Positions 8,728 to 16,996 of a stretch of DNA of 64,000 bases are shown here, piece by piece. The position numbers were made by a program, and so were the translations under genes. Origin of the DNA: DATEDA01 sp963754305 (lineage in GTDB: Bacteria > Pseudomonadota > Gammaproteobacteria > Burkholderiales > SG8-39); NCBI GenBank assembly GCA_963754305.1, contig CAVWFR010000032.1, forward strand, positions 1 through 64,000. The letters are read 5' to 3'. Positions within the stretch are counted from its first letter, which is position 1. Each line of letters opens with the position of its first letter. Under the pieces are notes generated by a model. That model was not told the DNA's origin. It did no database searches and saw only the letters and a list, made by a program, of their open reading frames with translations.

Positions 8728-10148
8728 ATGCGCGCTAATCGTCTGACCATCTGCCTGCTCGCGGCGGCCGCCCTAGCCGGGTGCGCCAGCCGGCCGATCA
8801 ACGAGCCAATCTTCCAGGTCGATCCCAAGGCTGGCTATCGTCCATATCTGCTGATTCCCAAGCGCCAGAACAACGACCCGCACACACTGTTCATCCTCTC
8901 GTTCTCCGGCGGCGGCACGCGGGCCGCGGCGTTCTCGTACGGTGTCCTCGAGGAACTGCGCCGCACCGAGTTCGTCCTCGACGGCAAGCGCCGCCGGCTG
9001 ATCGACGAGGTCGACATGATTACCGGCGTGTCGGGGGGGAGCTTCACGGCGCTCGCGTACGCGCTCTACGGCGACCGGCTGTTCGCCGAGTACGAGCAAC
9101 GGTTCCTCAAGCGCGACGTGGAGGGCACGCTCCTCGGGCGCGGCCTGAACCCGCTCAACTGGTCGAAATTCGTCGGCGGCAGTGCCGGGCGCTCGGAGCT
9201 CGCTGCCGAGTACTACGACGAGATCCTGTTCGAGGGCGCGACGTTCGGCGACCTGCTCGACAAGCAGACCCCGGTCGCCATCGCGACCGGCACCGACATT
9301 TCGACCGGGTCGCGCCTCGCGTTCTTCCAGAATGACTTCGATCTGCTCTGCTCCGACCTGGGCAAGTTCCGCCTGTCGCGGGCGGCCGCTACGTCGTCCG
9401 CGGTGCCGGTGGTGCTGTCGGCGGTGACGCTCAGCAACTACGGCGGCACTTGCAGCTTCCAGTACCCGGCCTGGGTGAAGGACGTCGAGAACCCCGATAC
9501 CAGAGCCCGGCCGGCGGCGCGCGCGCTGCAGCGCTACCGCGAGATGCAGACCTTCCAGAACAGCAAGGATCGCCCGTACATCCACCTGGTCGACGGCGGC
9601 GTCGCCGACAACATCGGCGTGCGCGGCGTCCTGGAGGCCTCGAGGAGCTGGCGGCGAGCGCGAAGTTCCGCGACGAGGTCGGCTTCGGCGTCATCCGCAG
9701 GCTCGTGCTGATCGTCGTGAACGCCCGCTCGGCACCCAGGAGCGACTGGGACCGCGACGAGACGCCGCCCGGTCTCGTCGTGCAGCTGCTGCAGGCCTCG
9801 GGCGTGCCGATCGACCGGTATTCGTTCGAGACTGTCGAGCTGATGAAGGATCGCGCCGAGATCTTCAAGTGGCGGCGCGAGCTCGCGGTCGCGCGCAAGC
9901 GCCTCGCCGGCGAGACCGAGGCGCAGGCCGAGGCGAGCGTGCCGAAGCTCGACCTGCACGTGCTCGACGTCAGCTTCGAGGCGCTTTCCGACCCGAAGGA
10001 GCGCGACTACTTCATGAATCTGCCGACGAGCTTCGTGCTCCGGCCCGACGAAGTCGACCGGCTGCGTGAGGTGGGCGGCCGGCTGCTGCGCCAGTCGCAC
10101 GAGTACGAAGCGGTCGTGCGCGATCTCGGCGGTAACCCGGCGAACTAG
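8728..10148 (+). pseudogene. Patatin-like phospholipase lipoprotein, one frameshift near 9636
   Basis: About 473 residues after frame repair. The N-terminus is a lipoprotein signal with lipobox ending at C19. The patatin fold shows the oxyanion motif SGGGTRAAA (about 60-68), nucleophile S102 in GVSGGS and the catalytic D289 in VDGGVADN, so both dyad residues are present. The frame then breaks at about 9636: GVRGVLE must continue as GLEELAASAKF in another phase, which needs one extra G in a GG run. The rest (AKFRDEVGFGVIRRLVLIVV onward) runs to the stop at 10148. Probably an outer-membrane or periplasmic lipase. It is not clearly in the upstream operon (about 95 bp gap). Confidence 0.82.
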
Positions 10149-10487
10149 CCGCCACGGCACCTCGTGCACGCCGGGGCGGCATGAAGGATCGCTCCCGGAA
10201 TGGATATAACCAAGAGCGAAGGGCTCTCCGTGAACTGTGACTTCGGCGGCCGGGAATCCCCCGGTTCGCTGCGCTCCCCGACCCCTTCTCGCCAGGGGTT
10301 CTCCAGGTCCGGCTTGCCAGGCTTTCGCCGTGGTTCCCGGCCCTGCACGGTCCTGCAAGAGACGCAACGGGCGTCCTCGTAAGTTGCTGATTCACAAACC
10401 GCTACAGGGTGAGTGGTCGAACCCCCGGTGCCCACCAGCAGCACAACAGATTTCGAGTCTCTCTTTCACTCGTCCCGGTTCTCAATA
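10149..10487. other. Gene-free interval (339 bp)
   Basis: The interval lies between the stop of the patatin gene and the stop of the leftward glucanotransferase gene. I see no credible coding frame, tRNA or strong terminator. The segment is less biased at third positions than its neighbours and has several short GGGG/CCCC runs. A tRNA-like string near 10410 does not fold. Confidence 0.5.
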
Positions 10488-12503
10488 TCAGCGGTGCGCG
10501 GCGATCTTCAGCGCGACCGACAGCTCGTGCCGTCCGGCGGCGAGCGCCCACGAGAGCACGACCGTCGCGCATTGCATGATTTTTTCGAAGCCGCCCTCCG
10601 ACTGCGAGACCGTGAAGTGCGGCCGCGCGCTGAGCGCTGCAGGCCGGCTGCACAGCACCGTCACCGCGCCGCCCATGAACCGGTCGTCGAGGACGAGCTC
10701 GGTCGCGCGATCCGCGTCCAGCGGCTGGCCAAAGCCGCACGGACTTTCGCCGTCGAGGATGTAGCGACCGGCCGAGCCGTCGCAGCTCGGCATCGCGAGG
10801 TTCAGCTCGGTGCGGAACGTCCCCGCCGCGCCGGTCTCGATGAACCAAGTCGCCGTCACCCGGCTGCCCTGCACCAGCACCAGCTTCTCGGCGCGGCCGG
10901 CGCCGCACGGCCCGGCGAAGCTCGCTGCGTGCTCGACCGCGCCGTGCGGCACGAGCGCGTAGCCGGCGAGCGGCGCGGCGTTCCCCGCGCCGTCGAGCCA
11001 GGCATCGCGGAAGATCGTCCGGCCGTGCGCATCGGGGAGGAGGTCCGCCGCGGCTATTGCGTGCTTGAACCGCACGTGGTCATGCGCGGAGGCGATCCCG
11101 GGCCCGTCGTGGTTGGAATCCTGTGCCGCCAGCAGGCTGCGGTGATAGTGCTCGGCGTGCCGGCGCAGCGTGTCGCCGAAATTCTGCGCGAGCGCGTAGG
11201 CGTCGAGTTCCACGAGCGATGCGGCGCCGTCGAGCTTCACCACCGCCTGCAGCTCGCCGTTCCGGAGGAAGAGCTCGTCGATCCCGTCGGCGTCGATATC
11301 GCCGAGCGCGCGCGCCGGACGCGGCGCGATCGCATCGAGCTGGGCCTCGAGCTCGACCAGCGAGCGATAGACGCCGCGGCGCAAATGCGGCAGGTAGAGA
11401 CCGCCGAATAGGCCGTGCCAGTAGGCATCGTTCGATTGCGCGAGATGCAGGAGGCGTTCCAGCGCCGGTGGCGGTGGGCCCGGCGTCAGCCCGGCGAGCC
11501 GCTCCGAGAGCTGGAGCATCCGCTTGTGCATCCAGTTCGCCTCCGGGTAGCGCGAGAGGAAGTTGCGCCAGATCCCGCCGCGGAGAAACGGTTTCTCCGC
11601 CTCGTACGTACCGGCCTGCTTTGCCCGCGCCACCAGGTCGGCGTAGAGGGCCGCCGCCGGCGCGGGCAGCGTCCACTCGTTCATCTCGATGTACGACGCG
11701 GCGGGGAGATACACGATGCCGCGGCTCGTCGCGCGCGAACGGTGCTCGCGGAAGGTCAGCGTCTCGATCCGGTCGGAAGCGAGCACGCCCCGGACGAACT
11801 GCTCCAGCCAGCCCTTGCCGTATACCCACTCGTGAGTGTCGGGCCAGATACCGAACTTCTCGATATCGTCGAAGTAGATCGCCGCGCCTCCCTGCGCGCC
11901 GCCGTGCGAGCCGATGAAATCGACCGCCTCGGCGGCGGGGGAGAACGGGATCCGGTAGCGGAGCCGCTCGGAGATCGGATAGAGATCGACCCGCGCGCCG
12001 CCTTCCTCGGTGGTGAAGTAGCCGTCGAGCTCGGTCGCGCGCTTTCCGGCGCACAGGAAGTGGTAATCGTCGACGGTGACGTAGCGGATGCCGCTCTCGA
12101 CGAGCGCCGACACCACCGTGGATTCCCACACCCGCTCGGTCAGCCAAACACCGACGGGTGCCGTGCCGAACAGCCGTTTGAGCTTCGCCGACAGCGCGGC
12201 GAGCTGCCGGAGCCGGTCGCGGTGCGGGATCGCGGCGAGCACCGGCTCGGTATCGCCGGCGCCGAAGAGCTCGACCTGGCCGCGGGCGACCATCTCGCGG
12301 AGGAGCAGCATGTCGCGCGGATAGTGCTCGAGGAGATAGTCGAGCAGCGGACCGCTGAAGTGGGCCGCGAACCGGAAAGCGGGGAAGCGGTGCAGCGTCT
12401 CGAGAAACGGCCGGTAGCAGAGGTCGTGAGCCCGGTCGAGCACCTCGGGGAAGTTGCCGGCGGGCTGGTGCGCGTGGACACCGAAGAGGAGCGCGGTCCT
12501 CAC
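10488..12503 (-). CDS. GH57 4-alpha-glucanotransferase/alpha-amylase (DUF1925-DUF1926 type)
   Basis: A 671-residue cytoplasmic enzyme that cleaves and transfers alpha-1,4-glucan chains. The GH57 catalytic region (about 1-300) opens with FGVHAHQPAGNF, carries the nucleophile E123 in GVWLTERVWE and the acid D212/D213 in YFDDIEKFGIW; E123 has the same number as in the Thermococcus litoralis enzyme as I remember it. The DUF1925 and DUF1926 beta-sandwich regions fill the C-terminal half. The GTG start at 12503 overlaps the upstream gene's TGA as GTGA, so translation is coupled. It lies at the end of a glgC-GH57-GH57 leftward operon, where it would rework maltodextrins from glycogen. Confidence 0.9.
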   Translation of the reverse strand: MRTALLFGVHAHQPAGNFPEVLDRAHDLCYRPFLETLHRFPAFRFAAHFSGPLLDYLLEHYPRDMLLLREMVARGQVELFGAGDTEPVLAAIPHRDRLRQLAALSAKLKRLFGTAPVGVWLTERVWESTVVSALVESGIRYVTVDDYHFLCAGKRATELDGYFTTEEGGARVDLYPISERLRYRIPFSPAAEAVDFIGSHGGAQGGAAIYFDDIEKFGIWPDTHEWVYGKGWLEQFVRGVLASDRIETLTFREHRSRATSRGIVYLPAASYIEMNEWTLPAPAAALYADLVARAKQAGTYEAEKPFLRGGIWRNFLSRYPEANWMHKRMLQLSERLAGLTPGPPPPALERLLHLAQSNDAYWHGLFGGLYLPHLRRGVYRSLVELEAQLDAIAPRPARALGDIDADGIDELFLRNGELQAVVKLDGAASLVELDAYALAQNFGDTLRRHAEHYHRSLLAAQDSNHDGPGIASAHDHVRFKHAIAAADLLPDAHGRTIFRDAWLDGAGNAAPLAGYALVPHGAVEHAASFAGPCGAGRAEKLVLVQGSRVTATWFIETGAAGTFRTELNLAMPSCDGSAGRYILDGESPCGFGQPLDADRATELVLDDRFMGGAVTVLCSRPAALSARPHFTVSQSEGGFEKIMQCATVVLSWALAAGRHELSVALKIAAHR

Positions 12504-14197
12504 GCCGACGCGGGCGCGACCGCGCGCCGCATGGTCCCGCCGAGCGCCGGGTGCCCGGTGCCGCGGCTGATCGGTATCCCAAGCTCCGGCGGAACCGGAA
12601 GCTCGAGCAGCCGGTACAGCTGCCCGAGATTCGCGCGGAAGAGCCGATCGAAGGTCGCCACCGCGAACTCGGGGTTGTAGTCGCCCATCCACCAGAACCA
12701 GTCGGAGCTCTCGCAGTCGGCGAGCTGTTGCTCGGCCGCGGCGAGCGCTTCCGCGGTCATGCGTCCGCTTCCGGCGACGCGATCGAAGCTCTCCTTCGCA
12801 GCGACGAGCAGCTCCCAGGCGCGGTTCTTCTCCGGTGCGCCGATCCAGGTCGTGAGGTCGCCGTACACCCAGCTCCCGGCAACCACGCCCGGCAGCTCGC
12901 TCGCCTCCGCGTGCGCGAGCGCGGCCGCGAAGGTCGTCGTATGGAGCGCGGGATGGGCCTCGAGCCGCCCGTAGAGCGACTCCAGAAAGAAGAAGCCGTT
13001 GTACGGATAGAACTCCCAGCAGTTCTCGCCGTCGAGGATCACGCTGACGAGCGGCGTCTCGCCCGGCGCCGCGGCCGCCGCGATGCCTTCCAGCTCCGCG
13101 ATGAAATGCGCCGCTGCCTCTGCGCCGTGCCACTTGGAATACTCGAATCCGATCAGGTCCGACAGCCGGTCGTCGCGGAAGAAGCACGCGAGCCCCGTGC
13201 CCGGGGCGCGCCAGGCGCGGTAGGCGTAGCGCCGCCGTTCGGGGACGGGCACGCCGCTCGCGCGGAGCGAGTGGGCGAGGACGGCTTCGCTCGACGCGGT
13301 CCATCCGCAGCCGCGCTCGGCGAGCAGCTGGAGGAGCGGTGTCGAGAGCGCGCCCTCGGCGGGCCAGACCCCCGCGGCTGGCGCGCCAAAGCGGCGGGCA
13401 TGGCTCTCGAGCGCGCGCTCGAGATGGACGCGCACGCGCTCCGCGCCGCCGGGATACGCACCCGCGGCGGGCAGCTCGAGCTGGGGCCGCGCCTCGCGCG
13501 CCGAGCGGAAGTCGATCAGCAGCGGCGCGAGCGGATGGTGGTAGGGCGTCGTGGACAGCTCGACTCTGCCGTCGGCCGCGAGCCTCGCGTAGCGGGCGAC
13601 CGTTCCGGCCACGATCTCGCCGACGAGCTCGTAGAGCGCACGGCGGTCGGCGGCGGTGAACCCCATGCCGGTGGTCATCAGCCGCTTGACCAGCGTCGAC
13701 TCCCGCTTGACCGTCTCGCCGGTCCACGCGAGGTGGTACCAGGCGAGGAGATCGTAGCAGTAGCGATCGGAGAGGTAATCGATCGCGTCGCGGCCCTGGC
13801 GCTCGAGCGTCAGGTAGAGCTCGTGCAAGCCCTGGTAGGCGGGGAAGGGCTGCACCAGCTTCTCGTGGTTCGCGCGAAAGCAGTGCTCGACCACGAGCCG
13901 ACGCTCCTCGCGAGCGAGCGGCGTCGCTTCGTCGCGCGCGAGGAGGCGCAGGAGCGGATCGCGCAGCCGGCCGGTGGCGAACTGGTCGGCGTAGTCCTCG
14001 AGCTGGTCGAGCAGCACCGGCACGAGGTTCACCACCGCGCGCACGCCGGGATGGCGCTCGAGATGCGCCGCCATGTCGGCGTAGTCCTTGATCGCGTGCA
14101 GGTAGACCCAGGGCTGGGTGAACTCGCCGGTCGAGTGGTCGCGATAGTCCGGCTGGTGCATGTGCCAGCACAGGACGAGATTGGCGCGTTTCTCCAT
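12500..14197 (-). CDS. GH57 family glycoside hydrolase (glucan-active, exact reaction unknown)
   Basis: A 565-residue GH57 protein of the COG1449 (amylase/mannosidase-like) type. Motifs in order: LCWHMHQPDY at about residues 9-18, a WP-A-E-G segment holding the presumed nucleophile Glu, and ILDGENCWEFYP with the presumed acid Asp. The WFWWMGDYNPEF motif lies near the C-terminus. Start ATG 14197 is 5 bp after the glgC stop, and the 3' end overlaps the second GH57 gene by 4 bp. Some GH57 enzymes are glycogen branching enzymes, which would matter here because the GH13 branching gene is broken next door. This protein lacks clear DUF1957 features, so I leave the reaction open. Confidence 0.82.
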   Translation of the reverse strand: MEKRANLVLCWHMHQPDYRDHSTGEFTQPWVYLHAIKDYADMAAHLERHPGVRAVVNLVPVLLDQLEDYADQFATGRLRDPLLRLLARDEATPLAREERRLVVEHCFRANHEKLVQPFPAYQGLHELYLTLERQGRDAIDYLSDRYCYDLLAWYHLAWTGETVKRESTLVKRLMTTGMGFTAADRRALYELVGEIVAGTVARYARLAADGRVELSTTPYHHPLAPLLIDFRSAREARPQLELPAAGAYPGGAERVRVHLERALESHARRFGAPAAGVWPAEGALSTPLLQLLAERGCGWTASSEAVLAHSLRASGVPVPERRRYAYRAWRAPGTGLACFFRDDRLSDLIGFEYSKWHGAEAAAHFIAELEGIAAAAAPGETPLVSVILDGENCWEFYPYNGFFFLESLYGRLEAHPALHTTTFAAALAHAEASELPGVVAGSWVYGDLTTWIGAPEKNRAWELLVAAKESFDRVAGSGRMTAEALAAAEQQLADCESSDWFWWMGDYNPEFAVATFDRLFRANLGQLYRLLELPVPPELGIPISRGTGHPALGGTMRRAVAPASA

Positions 14198-14202
14198 CGG
14201 CC

Positions 14203-15525
14203 TTACCGCGCGTGATGGAGCTGGTCCCCAAGCATCTCCGGGGTCACGAGCACGATCCCCTTGTCGCTCACGTGGAAGCGCTTGCGGTCGGCGACCGGGT
14301 CGACGCCGATCTCGGTGCCCGGCGCGAGCCGGCAGCCCCGATCGATCACCACCCGCTTCAACACGCAGTGCCGGCCGATCTGGACGCTCGGCAGCACCAC
14401 CGCGTCCTCGACCGTGGCGTAGCTGTGCACGCGCACGTCCGAGAAGAGCAGCGAGCGCCGCACCGTCGAGCCGCTGATCAGGCAGCCGCCGGAAACCATG
14501 GAGTCGACCGCCATGCCGCGGCGGTCGGCGTCGTCGAAGACGAACTTCGCCGGCGGGAGCTGCACCTGGAAGGTCCAGATCGGCCACGCCTCGTCGTAAA
14601 GGTTGAGGTCGGGGGTGACCTTCACGAGCTCCATGTTCGCGTCCCAGTAGGCATCCACCGTCCCGACGTCGCGCCAGTACGGGCGGCCTTCGCTCATGTT
14701 GACGCAGCTGTCGGAGAACTGGTGTGCGACGACGCGATAGCCGCGGGCGATCAGGTGCGGGATGATGTCCTTGCCGAAGTCGTGGCTCGATTGCGAGTCG
14801 TCGGCGTCGCGGACCAGCGCTTCGTAGAGGAACGGCGCGTTGAACACGTAGATGCCCATGCTCGCGAGCACGACGTCCGTGCGGCCGGGCATCGGGGGCG
14901 GCGAGGCCGGCTTCTCCACGAAGCTCGTGATGCGCATCGACTCGTCGACGTTTATCACGCCGAACGCGCTCGACTGGTCGAGCGGCACCTCGACGCAGGG
15001 GATCGTCAGATCGGCGCCGCGGGCCGCGTGCTCGGCGAGCATCTTCGAATAGTCCATCTTGTAGACGTGGTCGCCGGCAAGGACGAGGACGTGCCGCGGC
15101 TCGTGGCGCCGCAGGATGTCCAGGTTCTGGAACACCGCGTCGGCGGTGCCGCGGTACCACTCGGTCCAGACGCGCTGCTGCGCCGGCATGAGCTCGACGA
15201 ACTCGCCGAGCCGTCCGTCGAGAAAACCCCAGCCGTTCTGCACGTGGCGGATGAGGCTCTGCGCCTTGTACTGGGTGAGGATGCCGATCCGGCGCACTCC
15301 CGAGTTCACGCAGTTCGAGAGCGCGAAGTCGATGATGCGGAACTTGCCGCCGAACGGCACCGCCGGCTTCGCGCGCCAGTCGGTCAGCGCGCCCAGCCGC
15401 GAGCCGCGCCCGCCGGCGAGAATCATCGCGACCGTGCTCCGCGTGAGCTGGGGCGCGGCGGTGAAGGCGGTCTGGCCCTTGGGCTCCGGATCGGGCCGGT
15501 CGTCGCGCTCGCTATGCTTTTCCAT
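14203..15525 (-). CDS. glgC: Glucose-1-phosphate adenylyltransferase
   Basis: A 440-residue enzyme making ADP-glucose from glucose-1-phosphate and ATP, the committed step of glycogen synthesis. The N-terminal nucleotidyltransferase domain has the loop AMILAGGRGSRLG (about residues 33-45), KPAVPFGGKFRIIDFALSN, the GTADAVFQN site and LAGDHVYKMDY. The C-terminal left-handed beta-helix (about 310-440) contains the hexapeptide-type turns RSLLFSDVRVHSYATVED. Length is normal for bacterial GlgC. It is the first gene of a leftward operon with two GH57 genes. Regulation by allosteric effectors is expected from the family. Confidence 0.96.
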   Translation of the reverse strand: MEKHSERDDRPDPEPKGQTAFTAAPQLTRSTVAMILAGGRGSRLGALTDWRAKPAVPFGGKFRIIDFALSNCVNSGVRRIGILTQYKAQSLIRHVQNGWGFLDGRLGEFVELMPAQQRVWTEWYRGTADAVFQNLDILRRHEPRHVLVLAGDHVYKMDYSKMLAEHAARGADLTIPCVEVPLDQSSAFGVINVDESMRITSFVEKPASPPPMPGRTDVVLASMGIYVFNAPFLYEALVRDADDSQSSHDFGKDIIPHLIARGYRVVAHQFSDSCVNMSEGRPYWRDVGTVDAYWDANMELVKVTPDLNLYDEAWPIWTFQVQLPPAKFVFDDADRRGMAVDSMVSGGCLISGSTVRRSLLFSDVRVHSYATVEDAVVLPSVQIGRHCVLKRVVIDRGCRLAPGTEIGVDPVADRKRFHVSDKGIVLVTPEMLGDQLHHAR

Positions 15526-16012
15526 GCTTCACTCCCGGCAGACCGATAACGCGGTCGAACATCCCGTCGCACCTCCAGGCGAAAAGCCGGTCGACAATCC
15601 TCGGTGGCTCGCGCCCGACATCCAACGGCTCCTCGGCGTGCGCACGCCCGATTCGTTCGGCCTTTTCGGCTGGCATCGCGGCACAACGGGCTGGATGCTG
15701 CGAATGCTCCAGCCGCTCGCCGATGGCGTGGACGCGGAAACCTCGCGCGGCTGGCGACCGATGACGCGCCGGCCTGGCACGCCGCTCTTCGAGCTCGAAG
15801 GACCGAAGCCGCGGCCCGAGCATACCCGGCTGCGCGTCAGCGCGGAAGGCGAGACACGCGAGATCTCCGACCGGTCTCGTTCGCGCCGCGGATCGCGGCC
15901 GACGGGCTCTGGCTGTTCAATGCTCGCGCCCCGCGCCACGCCTGGCGCTACCTCGGCGCGCATCCGGACCGAATCGCGTCCGTCGCCTCAGCGCAGGGGG
16001 CGTTGCGTGGCG
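15524..16012 (+). pseudogene. glgB: Remnant of glycogen branching enzyme N-terminal domain
   Basis: On the plus strand, in a gap between two leftward genes, a frame beginning at ATG 15524 reads like the N-terminal CBM48-type region of GH13 branching enzymes: GLFGWHRGTTGWMLRMLQP, then LRVSAEGETREISD. After a one-base loss in a C run near 15871 the adjacent phase continues as PVSFAPRIAADGLWLF, then APRHAWRYLGAHP. The LGAHP ending is a GlgB hallmark. Homology stops about there: no catalytic GH13 barrel follows, and the segment runs into the antisense 3' end of glk. I read this as a deletion relic. That it derives from GlgB is inference from remembered family patterns. Confidence 0.62.
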
Positions 16013-16975
16013 TCAGCGACCGGCCCCCTCGAGCGCCAGTTGCGCCGCGCCCAGCAGCCCGAGCCTCTCCTCGACGACCACGTGCACCGGGAACCGCGCC
16101 GCCAGTCCCGCGTGCTCGCCCTTGGCGTTGAAGGCTCGAACGAACGACCCATCGCGCAGCCGCGGCAGGATCTTGGGCGCGATGCCGCCGGCGACGTATA
16201 CGCCGCCCCGCGCGAGGACCGCGAGCGCATAGTCGCCAGCCGCCGCGCCGTAGCAGGCGACGAAGAGATCGAGTGCCTCGCTCGCGCGCGGGTCGGCGCG
16301 CTCGAACGCCGCCCGCGTGACCTCGTCGGGCGGCGCTGCGCGGTCGCCGCCGAGGAAAGCATGGATCCGCGCGAGCCCCGCGCCGGAAACGACGTGCTCG
16401 AGGCGCACTCGTCCGACCTCGCACCCGACATGCCGCCGCAGGTCGGCCTGGCGCTCGTCCGCGGGCGCGAAGCCCACGTGCCCGCCTTCGCCCGGCACGA
16501 CGAGATACCGATCGCCGCTCCACACGCGGAAGGCAACCCCGAGCCCGGTGCCCGCACCGATCACGAGTTGCGGCGCGCGCGACATCAACTCGCCGACCTG
16601 GATCGTGGCGAGCGCTTCCGGCGGCAATACGCCGATGCCGGCCGCCGCGGCGTGGAAATCGTTGGCAAGCGCGACCGGAGCGCCGACGATCCTTTCCAGC
16701 GCCGGCGCATCGAGCTGCCACGGGAAATTGGTGACCGTAGCCCGCCGGTCTTCCACCGGACCGGCGACGCCGAAGCACGCGCCTGCGATCGCGGCGGCGC
16801 GCGCCGCCCCGGCCTCGGCGAGGAAAGCGCGCACGGCGTCGGTGAACTCCGGGAACGCCGCGTCCGCGTAGCGCCGCTCGAACACGATGACGACGCGCTC
16901 GTCAGCGGCGCGGGCGAGCGCGAGCAGCGTCTTGGTGCCGCCGATGTCGCCGCACAGGAATAGAGGCCGGGACAT
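16013..16975 (-). CDS. glk: Glucokinase
   Basis: A 320-residue ROK-independent (Glk-type) glucokinase that phosphorylates glucose with ATP. It has the phosphate-binding motif CGDIGGTKTLLAL (about residues 8-20), a sugar-binding NFPW and the LANDFHAAAAGI segment, GAGTGLGVAF for the adenosine site, and a VPGEGGHVGFAP motif. It would return glucose released from maltodextrins to glucose-6-phosphate. It is divergent from glgA with only 21 bp between the two start codons, so the promoters must overlap the opposite coding regions. Start ATG 16975 gives the normal family length. Confidence 0.93.
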   Translation of the reverse strand: MSRPLFLCGDIGGTKTLLALARAADERVVIVFERRYADAAFPEFTDAVRAFLAEAGAARAAAIAGACFGVAGPVEDRRATVTNFPWQLDAPALERIVGAPVALANDFHAAAAGIGVLPPEALATIQVGELMSRAPQLVIGAGTGLGVAFRVWSGDRYLVVPGEGGHVGFAPADERQADLRRHVGCEVGRVRLEHVVSGAGLARIHAFLGGDRAAPPDEVTRAAFERADPRASEALDLFVACYGAAAGDYALAVLARGGVYVAGGIAPKILPRLRDGSFVRAFNAKGEHAGLAARFPVHVVVEERLGLLGAAQLALEGAGR

Positions 16976-16981
16976 GGCTGC

Positions 16982-16987
16982 TATCCT
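16982..16987 (+). promoter_or_regulatory. Candidate -10 element for glgA
   Basis: TATCCT lies 9 bp upstream of the glgA ATG in the 21-bp glk-glgA gap. A start site about 7 bp downstream would give an almost leaderless glgA mRNA; no Shine-Dalgarno sequence is present to argue against this. No clear -35 box is seen, as that region is the start of glk. Confidence 0.3.
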
Positions 16988-16996
16988 ACCCGGCCG

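Noticed and set aside
10405..10470. tRNA-like string (AGTGGTCGAACCCCC and TTTCGAGTCTCTC)
   Set aside because: Neither strand gives a TpsiC arm with a 5-bp stem and G-C closing pair, and no acceptor stem or CCA context can be drawn.
10488..14231. 1247-residue open frame on the minus strand
   Set aside because: Its first 575 residues are arginine/proline-rich antisense-type sequence over the 565-residue GH57 gene; only the last 671 residues are real.
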